In this document: piece after piece, positions 22,849 through 35,850 of the stretch
How the letters are laid out: each line of letters starts with the position of its first letter
Numbering within the stretch: the first letter of the stretch is position 1
Source: Prillingera fragicola
Lineage: Eukaryota; Basidiomycota; Tremellomycetes; Trichosporonales; Trichosporonaceae
Assembly (NCBI GenBank): GCA_002335605.1
Contig: BEDY01000004.1
Location: forward strand, 1,550,001 to 1,614,000
Length of the DNA: 64,000 nucleotides
Direction of reading: 5' to 3'
The notes under the pieces: model-generated
What the model was told of the DNA's origin: nothing
The model's input: only the letters and a program-made list of their open reading frames with translations
Databases searched by the model: none
Position numbers and translations under genes: made by a program

Positions 22849-24852
22849 ATGAACGCCATTCGCTCGCTCCCTCTGATTAACAGGCCCTCGCGGACCTCGA
22901 CCCCCGCACCGGCCACTACTGTGCCTGTGTCTGGCGCCGCTGCGGTCCAGCCTCTCGGCCCGCCTCCGATCCCAGACTCTCGCGTTCGCCACTCGTTCCA
23001 CGGCGCTCCCATCGTGTCCATGCCGGTCGGTGGCACCGCCCCGCGCTCTCAGTCGGCCAAGCGTGTCCCGAGCCCTCCTAGCCGCTCTGCCACGCCCCGT
23101 ACCTCGTCCACTCCTCTGCCTCCGAACGCCGAGGCACCCACCACCCCCCAGGGTGGCGGCCACATGGACGCGGTCGGCCTTCGTCTCAACGACGCCGTCA
23201 ACAAGGCCGCCATCGGTGTCGACTATAAGCTCAGGAAGGGCTTCCGCAGCGGTGCCGGGTGGACGGTTGGAGAGAGCATTGCTCGGTAAGTTTACGCGGA
23301 TTAATTGTGGCGCCCAATTTCGGAGCTGACCCTGGGCAGTGAACTCCCGCCTCCCCCTGCGGACACCTACCTCCTCCGGGCGGTACTTCGCACGACTGTG
23401 CGCGCGCTTTCCATCTACGTTGGACGCCTCGACTCGCTCCTGCTTCCAGCACTGTCGGACCCGCTCTTTGCGAGCCCCGTCAACCTCATTCCGAACGCGC
23501 ACACGTCGCCTCTGAATGTGGCTCAAACTTTCGCCATCACTGTCGCGCACGCGGCTTGGGAGACGTGCGAGAAGCTTGAGCAGATGCTCGAGACTGTCAA
23601 CTACCCTCGGTTTGTCGAGGACACTCTGCGCCCGACCATGGACAAGCTCGACCTTGTCGTCGGCAAGGTTGTGCGCCCTCTGATGCTGGGTATCAAGACC
23701 GAGCTCGAGGCTAGCCTCGTGCGCACCGACGCTGCCGCGCACAAGCCAGCGACCCCTACTGTCCCCATTGTGACTAGAGAGCTCAGCAACACTGGTGGCA
23801 CCAGACTCACCAAGGAGCTCTCGGGCGGAGGCCACTCGCGCGCCAGTGCTGTGCCCCCTTGCCTGCAACAGTTTGCGTCTCGTGTCGATGGCGCGCGCAA
23901 GGCCCTCCAGGCCATTGCTGCCCCATGCGGCCACGACGGCGAAGGCTGGGTTGCCAAGGTTGTCGTGTCCATTGTGTGGCGCGGCATGCGCAGCATCACC
24001 GACAAGGACACGTTCCAGCCTATCCACGGCACGCCGAGCCCTACCACTGTTCACAAGGCCCTCGCTGGTCTCAACAAGGAGGCGCTCCCAACTGTCGTGG
24101 CGTCGCCTTCTATTGCCAAGATTACTTCTTTGTCCATTCTGACCCCCCGTGGCCAGTCGCGTCCTCCGTCGCCTCCGCGCCAGGCTGCCAAGTTTGACCC
24201 CACGACTGTGGCCCTGGTCGCGTTCGAGGCTCTCATCAAGCGCCTGGTAGGCGGCCTTGTGCAGCCGCCTACCGCCGCTCCGACTGCCGTGGACGAGACT
24301 GACCAGGAGCTCGAGTCTATTGCGCGCGAGGCCCTGCACGAGGCTATTGAGGCTCTCCAGTCTGCCTCTGTCGCCTCTGCAGTTGTGCACTGCGACGAGG
24401 GCTCTGAGCGTATCCTTGCGTCTGTCCGCCGTCTTCGCGACGACATTGACGACGAGGCCGAGGACCAGCTCGACGACGCGCTCGAGGACCTTCCCTCGGT
24501 GTCGCTCTTCAACCTCATTCTTCGCCGTGCCAACGCTGCCCTCGCTGCTATCCCTTCCACCGAGCAGGCAACTCCACTTCGCCTCCGCGAGGGTCCGGAG
24601 CTCTTCAACTGGGCTCCTGCCGAGTACGACCGCCAGGTCATGTCTGGCTTTGGACCTGCCGAGGAGTGGGGACCTCGTGTCGCCCGCGCCATCAAGCCCG
24701 AGGTCGAGCGCATGATGACTGCTCTTGCTGGCATTATGGGCTCTGGTGACCAAAAGGTGTCCAAGGAGGTAGCCGAGGCTACCGAGTGGGTACGCGCTCT
24801 TGGTGTGGCACTCGACGCCCGTGCTGGTGTCAACGTGCCCCGCGCCATGTAG
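22849..24852 (+). CDS. Unrecognised 649-residue protein, Pro/Ser/Thr-rich head and helical body
   Basis: I do not recognise this protein. Exons 22849-23285 and 23340-24852 join through a 54-bp intron with consensus ends (CG/GTAAGT...CAG/T), and the fusion is in frame. Residues 1-110 are low complexity, rich in Pro, Ser, Thr and Ala, with short basic patches. From about 115 the chain becomes a mostly helical, Leu/Ala/Val-rich body (DAVNKAAIGVDYKLRKGF, YLLRAVLRTTVRALSIYVGRL). It contains a second disordered segment at about 270-300, a Pro-rich break near 430 (SRPPSPPRQ), and acidic helices near 545 (DDIDDEAEDQLDDALEDL). There is no signal peptide or obvious membrane span. Codon choice matches the housekeeping neighbours, which supports a real gene. 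A long opposite-strand ORF across it is a compositional shadow. Possible roles such as scaffold or membrane-associated adaptor are guesses. Confidence 0.75.
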
Positions 24853-27800
24853 ACTTGCGTGGCCTGCCGTTTGTTGGACCTGGTCTGTCCCGAAAAGTGG
24901 TTTCTGTTCTAGCATCCGCGAGGGGTCGCAGTAAGAGGGCTGTGAGTCCTTGTTCTCTCCTCCGCGTTTGCTCAATACGTTTTGCTCCCCTCTACTTTAT
25001 TAGTTGGATAGTTTCTCTCCGTTGGTAGTACCTCAGATTCCACGGGGTTTTCTTTTATTTTTTACAAAAGTTCTGCATTATTGTCGTTCCTAATCGCGAC
25101 GCAAGAATGGGCTAAGCGGCAGCGAACTCTGCTGGTCCAGACCGCCCAGCAGCGGTAAGTACTGGCCCAGTTTCGTTTCCCATGAGTCAGGATGCTCCCC
25201 CGTGGGCCAAAGTCGATCGGGTGACTGCACGTCAAGCCCAAGTCGCGATACCTGTCCCAGCCCAGCAGCCAGTCCAGTTTCGGGGGCCGACGTTTCAAGG
25301 TCGCCGTCTCGAGGTTACCGCACATTCTCTGGCCTGGGCCATGCATCACATCATCCAGGTCCCCCCGCGCTGCCCCAACATCTGGTAGCCGGCGATCCTT
25401 TTCGGATGCTCATTCGCTCGCTTCGCTGCTCGCTGGGTGCGGCATGCCCACTCGCCGTGCTTGCGCAACGCACACGCCGAGGTGGCTGTACGGGTGTGTA
25501 CGTTGACGGGTTTGAGGATGCACACCCGTCGGCAGTCGGCGAACGCTGAACGCGGTGTCCGCTCGAAACGATCTCACAAGGAGCGCTCTACGTCTGCGCC
25601 GGCGTTTGAACAGTGCTAGACTTTTTTCTTGTTGTGACACGCCAACGGTTTATGCCGCGCCTTTAGGAGTTTGGGACGGGTCAGTTAGTCGCGATTGCGC
25701 ACTTTAGTCTGGCATGCAGCGGGCCGTAGGCGCGATCAAAGTCGTACGTGCGGTGGAGATCAGTGGATGCAGGAGGTGGCGTCGTGCCAGGCAAGGAGAT
25801 TAGCAAGACGGAACGACGCACTCGCAGCACTTGTTGCGGTAGCCTTGGACCTTGAATTCAGCCTTACCATATGCCGGCGTCGATGCCGGCGTCGACTACG
25901 TGTCGTACACAGATTCAATCCTGGCTGCATGTGCGATGTGCTTGCCTGCAAGCACACATGGACGCGCAGGCAAGCTCCGCCGTGACTTTGTCGGCGTCTT
26001 TGTCGCCGCAGTGCCTTTCTCGCGCACTCAATACCGCAACACCTGCGCGCACGACGACGTGCATGTCCCATCGTCAGCGGCGTCTTGGTGGTCGTCGACA
26101 GCCGCGCGGCCAGACCCACCCAGGAAAACAGGACAGGACAGGAGGCGGTCCCCCAGGTCACTCAGGACAGGTCCGGGGCAAATCCTCGGATTGTCTGGTG
26201 CTTGTTTCGCGGTCATGCTGGGGCAAGGCCGCTTTCTGCCCATGTGATCGCCTTGCGTCAGCGCGAGCACGACTCCATGCCGGCGGCGACCCCAACTGAT
26301 GGCACACGATGAAGCCTTTTCGGCACCTCGGTGCGCGCCGCTGGCCCTGGTATCTGATGACGGGCATGGAATACTAAACAGACCGACGCGTTTAGCATTG
26401 ACGGGAACGGCCTTTACGTCTCAGCATCCAAGTGATCAAGTTGGCTGCCAGGGATGTCCTGTGGGTAGGGCCGTCTTCTGCAGTGACCAAAGGGTATCAA
26501 GTTTCGATCATGCATGCCGTGAACCAAGGGGATGCCCCGGCTCTCGGCATGCCTTTTTCTCCCTGGCCCTCGCGCAGACTTTTGGACACAGGGACAAGAG
26601 TTGTACCAAAGATGCGGGTTGTGGGCATTGCGGGTGAGGAAACTCTGTGCCCATCCTTTTTTCGAAAATTCTGGTTGCATAGCGACCTTGCCGCCGGCGC
26701 GTCTCAGTTTGTTTGACAGGCCTGTCCAGTGGTCTATTGCACAGCTGAAACCTTTCCAAAGGTACGGGTTCCGGGGTGCTGGGTCGTCGATGCCAGCAAC
26801 CGGGACCTGCAAAACCGCACTGGCGACAGACAACCGAAGAGCGTATACGAGGTATGCAAACAGTTGCTGATCTAGATGTACTACTGGTGACTGACTAGGA
26901 CCTGGCGTTACCATAGTATGTCCCATGACATGCTCTGTGTGGCACTCGAGTCGAGCGCATTGTTTGTCTAGTGAAGCCAGTCGCAAGAGAGTGGCAGCTC
27001 AAGCTCGCCCAGGTCGATCCTTGTACATGCATTCTTCAGGTGTGTTCTGCTTTATCTCACTCATTCCATACCCTTTTCCATGTACCGGCATGGGCCCCGA
27101 CACATCGACAGCGGTGGCATGTGGGCAGGCTCATTATTTCAGGCGGTTTCTCACACCCGCGGGCAGGATGATCACCGGAGGAGACTGAAACGAGGTGTCG
27201 CGGGTGCTTTGATCGTTAACGTCAACCGGGCTCAATTCCGAACGGATTGAGCCTTCTGACCTTTGCAAGTCTGGACTTTTGATTAGGACGCCAAATGTTC
27301 TGTGTATCAAGTTTCATGCGCATTCGCAGGCTGCAAAACTACTGCGAGACTCGTTCCATTGAGAGACGGGAAGAGATCGCGGGACCCGTCTGCCGACATG
27401 CAGTGGACTCCAATCCTTGATCAATCTACAGGCGACCTCCACTAGACCTGCCAGCTTGTATGTCAGCGCTTGCATCCTCCTTAGTGTCCGGAGCGCTGCC
27501 AAGTTCAACCGGCCAAGTCGTATGGAGTTCACATGGGTCGGCGCGCTCCGCATTGCTCCATGCCCAGGACGGCAATTAGTTGGCCGAAAAACTCATGTGG
27601 TGCCACAATCTACGGGCGGCAAGCGATCAAGCTGCCCTTTATCAAAGTCGACGCTAGACAAAGAAGAGTAGAAAGCGTGCGAAAAAGCCTTTCATTGCGT
27701 CAGTCGTGAACAGGGCTAACGGCCATGATAGTTTCCTCTGTATCATGATCGTTTTCATCAGATCTCGTAACGGACGCAGCGAGTGTCAATCGGTCCGACA

Positions 27801-30800
27801 TTTGTAACCAAGGCTTCTGCAGGTTCCTCACTAGAAGCAGTTACGGTGCATGCTTAACGAGAGCAGTAGAATGGGTCGTCCCTTAGTACAGTCGTTGCCT
27901 GGCAGCCAAGCAGCTGCTATTCTACGCCGGCAGCAATCATTGGCTCCCACTCCACAATGGTGCTTTGGACGGTCACCCGGCGCTAACGACTCCTTTGACG
28001 CCGTGGTCTGGGCCACGCCACTTGTCCTATCATACAGGCGGAACGTTCCCCCCCGCCGGCTCCTGTGGTTTCGCTGTGTCGACATATCACTTCAGAATGG
28101 GGCCTGGATACATCACAACTGGTGGCAGATCCGTTGGGAGTGTCGACGGCGCGGAGAAGCGAGCTGTGAACAACGTCGTATGCAAGCGACTTGAAAGTCT
28201 CGCCCAACGCAGGAAACACAAACGAACTGGCGCTGCATACTACTTTTTTGCTAGAAAGCCGCGCCCACAATGGGTGCGGTCACTAACGTGTCCCTAGAGT
28301 CGATCCTTGGATAGGCAGGTTACATGCCGATGCATTCTACAGAGCCGCGAGGCACCGACTCTCACCTACAAAGGCATAGGGAAAGGAACAATGGACTACT
28401 TGGGGAGAGGACCCCAAACCCAAGAATACCCCGGGAACACGCGCACGTATGTATGATTAAAAGAACGTAAAAGCCAAAGTTTCGCCAAAGGGGCGGCACA
28501 CATCATAGCATCGACGTCTGGCGGTATCGAAAGACTTGCGACGAGCCGGCCTGCAAAGGAAAAGGAACAGGCACTTCTCTCAGAATTCATGACGCGTCTA
28601 CTGAATTTTCACTGAAAACTGACCAAATTCTCTGCCGGTTGGTGAATTTTCGGCACTTTCTCACACCGCTCTGTCGATCTGCTCCCTGGTAGGTCGTGCG
28701 CGATCATCCGTAGCCCCCGTAGTTCGGCATGCAACTTGTTCTCTTCGGGCTTCGGAGGTGGTGCGTGCGATTTAGCTCCGGCCCGCCTGATTTCACTGCT
28801 ACCAGTGGTGGCCGTAGTGGGGGACCGGCCCGAAATACCAGGGAGGGGGTTGCAGCCAGGAAGTGGCTTCAGGCTCAAGCTTTCAGTCTCCTTGGCTTTC
28901 ATGTTACATACGCGGCACGAAAACCGCCCAGTATTAAAGGTCTAATGCAGGACTGGTTGTAGGAGACTGCGGCAATCACCAAGCTACCAAGTCGGACGCG
29001 ACGTTGTCCGAGCATCAGATTCAAGGGCTGCGAGCCGCCAGCGTGTGCAGACTGTATCTGTGGATTTGTGGATGGCGCGTCCTGACCTTTCATGGCGTGC
29101 TGGACATTGTCGGGTAGTCTATCGCCAGCCACCTAGGCCAAGCCAACGAACGCAGCTTAACAATTGGAGGTCTGCAGAGCGGCGCCGATAGTCCGGGGTG
29201 GGCAAACTGCTCCGTCATTTCTGGACGAGGCTGACCCCAGCCTTCTTGAGACTAGTCCTGCAGGCAATGTGGTACCATGCAGAAGCCCATTCTGTCTCTC
29301 GAGCCCACCTTTGCATTCGGCGCCACTGTCAGGTGGATGCTCTATACCTCAAATGGTCATCTGGCTCACACCAGCCTTACCTCTAAGAGTTACAGCAGGA
29401 GCCACGGATGCAAAAGGTGTCCTAAGCCACGATCCTAGCTTGAGATCCTGGACCAGCCAGCCGCCAGCTGCCAGCCTCCGTGGGCAGGCAGGCGTGATAC
29501 GAAACCTGATACCATCCTGATGCGAGGCCATGAATGTAACGACGTTTCGCAGACACCGCCGGTTTTCGACACGTCGGGACTCCGATCGTTGGGCACAGTC
29601 GCAAGGAACAGTGGAGCGACCGGCCGACGGAGCGTCAGTCAGGTCTACTACTACGGCGCTACGGTGGTGCGACGGGCCTGGTCGCACTGGCTGGTCGCAC
29701 TCGAGGCGTCTCGATACAGCGACACGCTTGGCTGTCCACGTTGCGAGAGCCAATGGCGGAGATCTCGCACTACGTCGTCACCGGTGCGATAACTGCAGGC
29801 CGCAAGGTCCAGCCGAAGGTGTGCATGCACGCCAAAGACTTCTAGGTTCAAGCCAGCCATGCCCGCCAAGGACGCCCGTCCACATTTGCTCGGACGCGAA
29901 ATTATCACCGCTGGGCTAACGACATTGAATGGGCGGATCACCTTTTGCCCCATCTCTACTGCGTTCTGGCCATGGCCAGGGAGCACCTCAAGGTCCAAGG
30001 ATGCTGCATGCTCAAACTGTAACTCCCAGCGCCCCGAGTATCGTTGGAGCGTAGTCCGAGTCTAGGATTGTTACGTTGAACTGTGTCTCAAATGGAGGCA
30101 CATGCGAGGCCAGATGCCGGCGGCCGACAAGGCGAAACGAGGGCCAGCAATGGTGAATTGAATTGCCTGGGCTTGTAAGAAGGCAGAAGGAAAAAAAAAA
30201 GCGGCAGGAAGCCAGGGGGAAGACCCAGGGCTCTATACTGATCGGCAGGCGAGAGGGTAGTCACTTTTGACATTCCAGGCGAGGCACCATTCTTTCGCTG
30301 CAAGCCTGTTGCGCAGGATCTCGCAGGAATTACAGGACCTGCAAAGCAAATCCCAGTTCAAGGGAGACTACTGAACGTTATGGGCCCCCAGGTTATCGTC
30401 CCCGCCCCCTCGACCCCCTCTTCAATGTCCAGCAAGTCTCCTATTACCGTTCGACCCAGAAACAAGGCGCTGGCGTCGACTCCCCATTCCCTCAGAGATA
30501 GCCGTGCGGCGACATTTTTATCCTCCGCCCCGCATCGCTGGTGGGCAGATGTCGTGGAACGGCAGAGCTGAGACCGCGTTTGCTTGTGCGAAACGCAGGC
30601 GGATTCGATCTCGTTGCCGTGTTTCGAAGCGGAGTCTGTCGACCTTCCATGCGTGCATTGCGGGATGTTATCAAATACCTACTGCAAACTCTGCTGGGGT
30701 ACAATGATAGCGTTCACCGGGGAGTGAATGCAGGATGCTGCATCGCCGGCGACGTACGCCAGGAGTTGACCTGCCCGCCCAGGTGTATTGGAATCTAGGA

Positions 30801-31278
30801 CATGCAGCGCCTCTCTAAATGGCGACTAGACGCTGGGCGAGATGCTGGCTATTGGCCCGGCAAACCGCCGTTGCACCTGGCTCGGAGCGCTCGGCGGTGG
30901 GGTCCGTGTTCGGCTTCAGCCAGTGAAAAGACGCCAGAGCGATAAACGATGATGGCATCGAGACCATTAAAGGTCGAGATACGGCAGTCAAAGGACAAAA
31001 TAGGCTCATTCTTTCTAGGCTCAGGTTGTAGAGTGCTGAGAATTTCAGAATCCTGGCTGATTCTTGAAATCGCTGTGAAAACTAAGGGAGCAGCTGAGCC
31101 TTCTCACTTTTTGCAAACGGTATGTCGACGCGCCAGAATGAAAACAGGGTTTTGTAGGTTATGCTTAAGTACAATAGTCAGTGTTACTCTTGCTCTTTCA
31201 GGAACCCTGGAAACCCAAGTCGCCGTCTCTTCCTGCATCTCTTTTTAACGCGAGAACGAGGAAAAGAAAGAAGTCACC

Positions 31279-31332
31279 CGTGGGAGAGTAAGGGGGAAGA
31301 CATCCTGATCTCCTGGCGGCCGTGGGAGAGTA
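31279..31332. repeat. Short direct repeat CGTGGGAGAGTA
   Basis: The word CGTGGGAGAGTA occurs at about 31279 and 31321, each followed by a purine-rich stretch and CATCCTG or CGTCCTG. The period is about 42 bp with two copies. It lies inside the gene-free region and has no evident function. Confidence 0.5.
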
Positions 31333-34300
31333 GGGCCAACAACGTCCTGTCAATTGAGACGCTTTCCTGGCTATCTCCTGGCTGTCGCGTGCACGCGACA
31401 TGCTAACCGTACCCGTCCCGCCACCCCCTCCCCCCTGCCAACCTTCTTCTGCAATGTTTGTCGGTTGCTCGGCGGTCTCGTACACGCTAAACGCGTCTTG
31501 ACGTCTAATGCAGGACGGCGGGCCGTCGCGCCGTCACGCGCCAGTAGCATCGATCAATGCACCCCAGTAACCCGAGTTGGAAACGCGGCACATTTGGCGG
31601 CGGCGTACAGGATCAACGCCCTCGTCGGCCACCATCGGACCGTTTGGCGCGCCACAGGACAGGACAAACGGCAGTGTGTCTCCGCGCCTCCGCGCCTCCG
31701 TGTCTGGGGCTGGGGTGGAGGTGGGCCGTGGCGGTGAACTGTGCGCATTGGTCGCATGCTGGGCGGGGCTCGCGCGGTCTTGTCGGCCGCAGTTGTAACG
31801 GGTAGGGCAGCCAAGCTGGCGCACTCGGCTCGGTGTGCAGTCACGGTAGATGCTTCTGTCTCATACTGGTGCGAGGTTGCGACTTGCCCACTCTTATGCA
31901 CACAAGTCACTGCTCATGTACTGAGCGGCCGAGGCGGTTCGTGTACAGTCCCTATGGCGTAATTCCAGCCTCTACGGCTGCTGGGGGACGAGGCATGCTC
32001 AGACCATACTGTAGGTTTCCAGACTCTGACCACGCTTCTGTCTCTCCTGCCCGCCGCCGCGCACGCGCCTTGTGACAGTGATCATGTTCTTTCCGCTCCA
32101 CCCGGCACCAGATAGCACATGTCACAGAGCAGCATTCAAGGCCTTGCAGCAGATGCGGTGCGTTAGGTCGTAGCAGTCGCAGCGAAGCAAGCAGGATCCC
32201 CCAGATGGATTCTTACAAGCCCCGGCCGACCTGAGCGGGGTGGAATGTGGCGGAGGCTTGCGGGCGAGGGGAGAGAGGTCAGAGAGAGAGCGAGAGAGGC
32301 TCATGCGCTGATCTAGACATTCTTTTTGGGTGTGAGCACACCGTGCGCGAGACAATGGTGCGAACGACATGCACGCGACAGCGCTCTGCAAGGCTGGCAG
32401 GGGATGATGGGCTACTGGAGGGCTCGCATTCAGCAGCAAGCGACCTGGCCTGACAGCGAAAATCTCTGCCGGACGAGCCCCATACCTGCACACCTTGTCC
32501 TCTGTCATCGGGGTGTCAGTGTGTGTGTAGTGGGCGGGCAGGCCAGCACAGCAGCGAGTCCCCCCCTCTCTCAACATTCCCTCCTGCTGCAAACTCTTCT
32601 CTTTTGTCGGCTCGACGTGAACCCTGTTGCTTGCAGAGGAGTATCCCCAGATAAGACGACCCTCGCTCTCGTCCGGACAATCCTGCTGCCCCGTCGTTAC
32701 TCGCAATACCAGTGTCGTCCCTTCAGCACAGACTACGAGCAAGAGCAGCCACTGTCCCCGGTCGCTGGTTTCCCTGTCACCTTCGTTACCGGATGATGAT
32801 CGCGCGGCGCTGCTCACAGCAGTCACTGTTCGCCAGGACGCCACCTGGGGGTTCCTCGTCATTCGAAGCTTGTTCTCTATTGCGCACCTGCCGCCTTGTC
32901 CAGCCCTTCATCTTCTGCTCACTGTACCCACACCCTGTTTATGCTGCTGCTGCAACTGTAGACTACAGGGGGCAACCAGACTATGCATTCTGTAAAGCCC
33001 CTGACCGTGCATGCTCGCCATTGCCCATGTCCAGCCCAGGTCTCGACCACTGCGACTGACCAATCTTTTATAACATGGATGCGAGCGAGCACATGAGCTA
33101 GCAACTCCCTCGCCCAGCAGTACATCTGCACCTACTCTAGCCCCCTCGGCCAACACCTCTTCTCCTCTGGTCGCTGCCTCCTTTACGAACCCATACGCAT
33201 CCGTGACGATCAAAAGCTACGACCATTTCATCTTAGACTCACCGCCTTTGCCAGCAGCAGCAACACCGGCGTCGATCCCCGTTCTGCCAGTCACTCCCCA
33301 CACACTCTGTTGAGTATCTCTCCTGCGCCTTGATCCTTCCTTCTTCTTCTCTTTCACCATCCATCTCCCTCCACTGTAGCTCTAGTGCCCTGTATCCCAC
33401 GCATCCATTGCATCCCACATCCCACATCCCACATCCAGTGTTCCTTTACCACCCTCTCCCACCGTCCTCGGCGTGCACTGCACACGCTCGCGGCCGTTGC
33501 CACCAGCGCCCGCACGCCCACACAGACGTGACAGAGACAGCTATCGCGTACTCATGGTGGCCCAACCGCGTCACTGGCCGCAGTGGGTGGTTTAACAACA
33601 AACCAACCACTCATCCTCCAGTCACGGCAGCCGCTACTGCAAGCGCCTCGTCGCCCCCTCACTCTCTCTTCTCTGCGAGGTCGACTGCTTCGGAGAGAGA
33701 GGACAGCTTCTAGTCACAGGTGTCGCCACAGCACATCGCCTGACCAGTCGTCTTCCCCACCTACCTTCTCCTCTCCCTTCCACACACCAGCCGTCCCTCT
33801 GGCACTTGCTCATACCGCCACAGTCCTCGCGCGCAACCTAATATCAAAAGGCAGTGAGTACAACGACCGAGTCAGTAGCACCCAAACCTGACCCCTGGAG
33901 CAGCAGCTAGTCTTGCCACTGCCGTCAAGTCCACGCTCAGTGTCCACCACCACAAAACCCAACTAGCGCTCCCCGGGACTGTCTCTAGTCAAGCCCGTGA
34001 GACACACCTAGACTCTCGGTGAGTTTGTGCTGTTCCACCCCCCTGCTCGGTGGCGTCCAGTCTCCTGTTTTGCGTTCCATGCGCTGCCGACAAAACGGCG
34101 GTGCTTGTGTGCTTGGCATTGGGTAGCGGCTGCACTACCTCCCAGCGGCAGCGACACGGCAGCCGTCTACTCCCAACGCCGTGCACACCGAGCAGCTGCC
34201 GCAGCTGTCGCTGGCAACTCCACGTGACTGTCACAGACGGCGTCGCGGTGCCGCAGAGCCCGGTGGGCGGTGTGCGCCTGTGTCCGGTTTGGAGATCGCC

Positions 34301-35661
34301 GGCGCGAGAAGCATCCTCGCTATACGGGCCGGTGTCGCCGGCACTTGTGGGGACGAGGGGCGCCGAGAATGGGACACCAAACCAGGAGGCGCAGTGCACA
34401 GTCTATGCCACCACTCTCCACAAGTGTCCCACGATGTTGCACAAAGCGCCACATAGCCACACTTTGTTGCGTTTCTCGCTCGGATCCATGGCGAGGGTGG
34501 TGGACGTGTGGGGCTCGTGGATGCATGCGCGTCATTGTCGCCATCACCACCCCAGAACCCCTTGCCCGGTCAGCGACTGGCGGTGCTAAGCTGCGTCCCC
34601 TGGTGCGAGACCCACCCCTTGTAGCCTTGTGGGCAGTCTATGCCCATTACCCGCGCTGCGCTAACAGAACAGTGGCTTCAAGGTTTCTTGTAAACCCCTG
34701 CGGCGCCCAACTTTGGATTCAAGACGGACGAATTCTGCGTTCTTGGTGAGTTTTCTCTGTCCGGAATTAATTTTGGCTTTTGGGTGTGTTCTTCCCTGGA
34801 CTGTGAGGCCTGGCTGCGCTGCAACGACGCGTCGAGCTCGGCTCTGCAGCAGCTGCTGCCTGCCAGAAAACTCAGGGCGAGTTTGGCATCTCTCTTCATC
34901 CCTGGGTCTGAATTCTGCGTGACTTGCATGGAACCAAGTACGTCGCGTCGAAATTTCAACCCAGGGCGTGACGAGATTTCAGAATTCTCTCTCTTTTTGC
35001 GATCCTTGTGGTTGCGTCTGGCGTACGTGCGTCAAGCATGCTGCCGACACCTCTTGTCTGTGCAGGCGGCAAAAAACCCTGGCATGGCCTCACGCCCGCT
35101 GGGCGGGTCATCTCTGGACGGCACTCCCTGGGTACCCAGGCGTGACGGTTGGCCGCGCTAAACCAAGCCCTGCTACCCCCCCTATGGCGTTGCGTTGCAC
35201 CCCAGTACCCCTTGGATCACTCGCATCCATTCAAAACGGTCCCGCGCTGGGCGGGTGGGTCGCACCCATCCCCTAGTTCGCAGCCTCTCTACCTTTAAAT
35301 ATCAGCTGTGCTCTGTACCCCACGCCTCCTTGTCCCCCGTTCTGTTGCTGGTCCGCGCTCTTCCTTTACGAGTCTTGGATTCCAACGCGACAGACATCGA
35401 TTCTCTCTTTCTCTCATTGTTCCATGTTCTCGGTCTAGTCTCTTGTCTCTCTCTTTCGACAAGCCCCGCGGTCTCCACGACCAGGCATCGCTACCCCCCC
35501 ACACACACCCACCACAACGCGCGCGCTTTCTCGCCTATCGTCTCTCCTTTGTCGCGTTCCCATCTCCCATTTCCAGTCTTGACACACTTGCCACATCGCT
35601 TGTGCTCACGACACGACTCTAGCAATTCCTCAAACGCATTGCATTCCAACGTCCACCTCCT

Positions 35662-35667
35662 ACGCGT
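35662..35667. promoter_or_regulatory. MCB-like element upstream of the G1 cyclin
   Basis: ACGCGT palindrome 184 bp before the cyclin ATG. ACGCGT is the core site of MBF-type G1/S regulators in fungi. A second copy lies further upstream at 34827-34832. The hexamer is expected many times by chance in DNA this GC-rich, so position near a G1/S gene is the only support. Confidence 0.35.
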
Positions 35668-35850
35668 TCTACGACCACTCTGGATGCGTCCCACCATACG
35701 ACATCTCTAGTAACGCAAGCATCACCCCGTACCTCACGCAATCACGCGCCGCGACATTCTTCACGCAACTCTACTCGACGTCTACCGCTCACGTAACGCC
35801 AACACCATTGCATCCCTCCCAAACACCCTCAACCCATCACCCCACCCACC

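Larger units (their letters stand above)
24853..35850. other. 11 kb gene-free region upstream of the G1 cyclin
   Basis: No conserved domain, transposase, reverse transcriptase, tRNA or multi-exon gene could be recognised on either strand. ORFs are short, overlap in several frames and lack the third-position bias of real genes here; the longest (complement 32122-32862) has no recognisable motif. The part from about 33300 to 35850 is C/T-rich on the plus strand with several donor-like GGTGAGT words (about 34019, 34744) and acceptor-like tracts. It could be a long, perhaps spliced, leader or promoter of the cyclin. Small direct repeats occur at 31280-31332. Undetected ncRNA genes or fast-evolving genes cannot be excluded. 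Confidence 0.55.

Noticed and set aside
22795..24975. 726-codon ORF antisense to the unrecognised protein gene
   Set aside because: Its Arg/Gly/Glu-rich composition is what GC-rich third positions of the plus-strand gene produce when read in reverse. The plus strand has a proper intron and a natural-looking helical protein.
30185..30205. Poly-A/purine tract as a possible retroposon tail
   Set aside because: Short, without target-site duplications or an adjacent coding remnant.
31490..31496. ACGCGT hexamer far upstream of the cyclin
   Set aside because: Over 4 kb from the cyclin start. In DNA this GC-rich the hexamer occurs by chance, so it was not called a regulatory site.
32122..32862. 246-codon ORF on the minus strand in the 11 kb gene-free region
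   Set aside because: No recognisable domain, mixed composition with scattered Cys and Arg, no matching splice sites, and competing ORFs on the other strand. Such lengths are expected by chance in GC-rich DNA.
33405..33440. CATCCCA heptamer run
   Set aside because: Simple low-complexity run in the C/T-rich leader region; too short to call a minisatellite or functional array.
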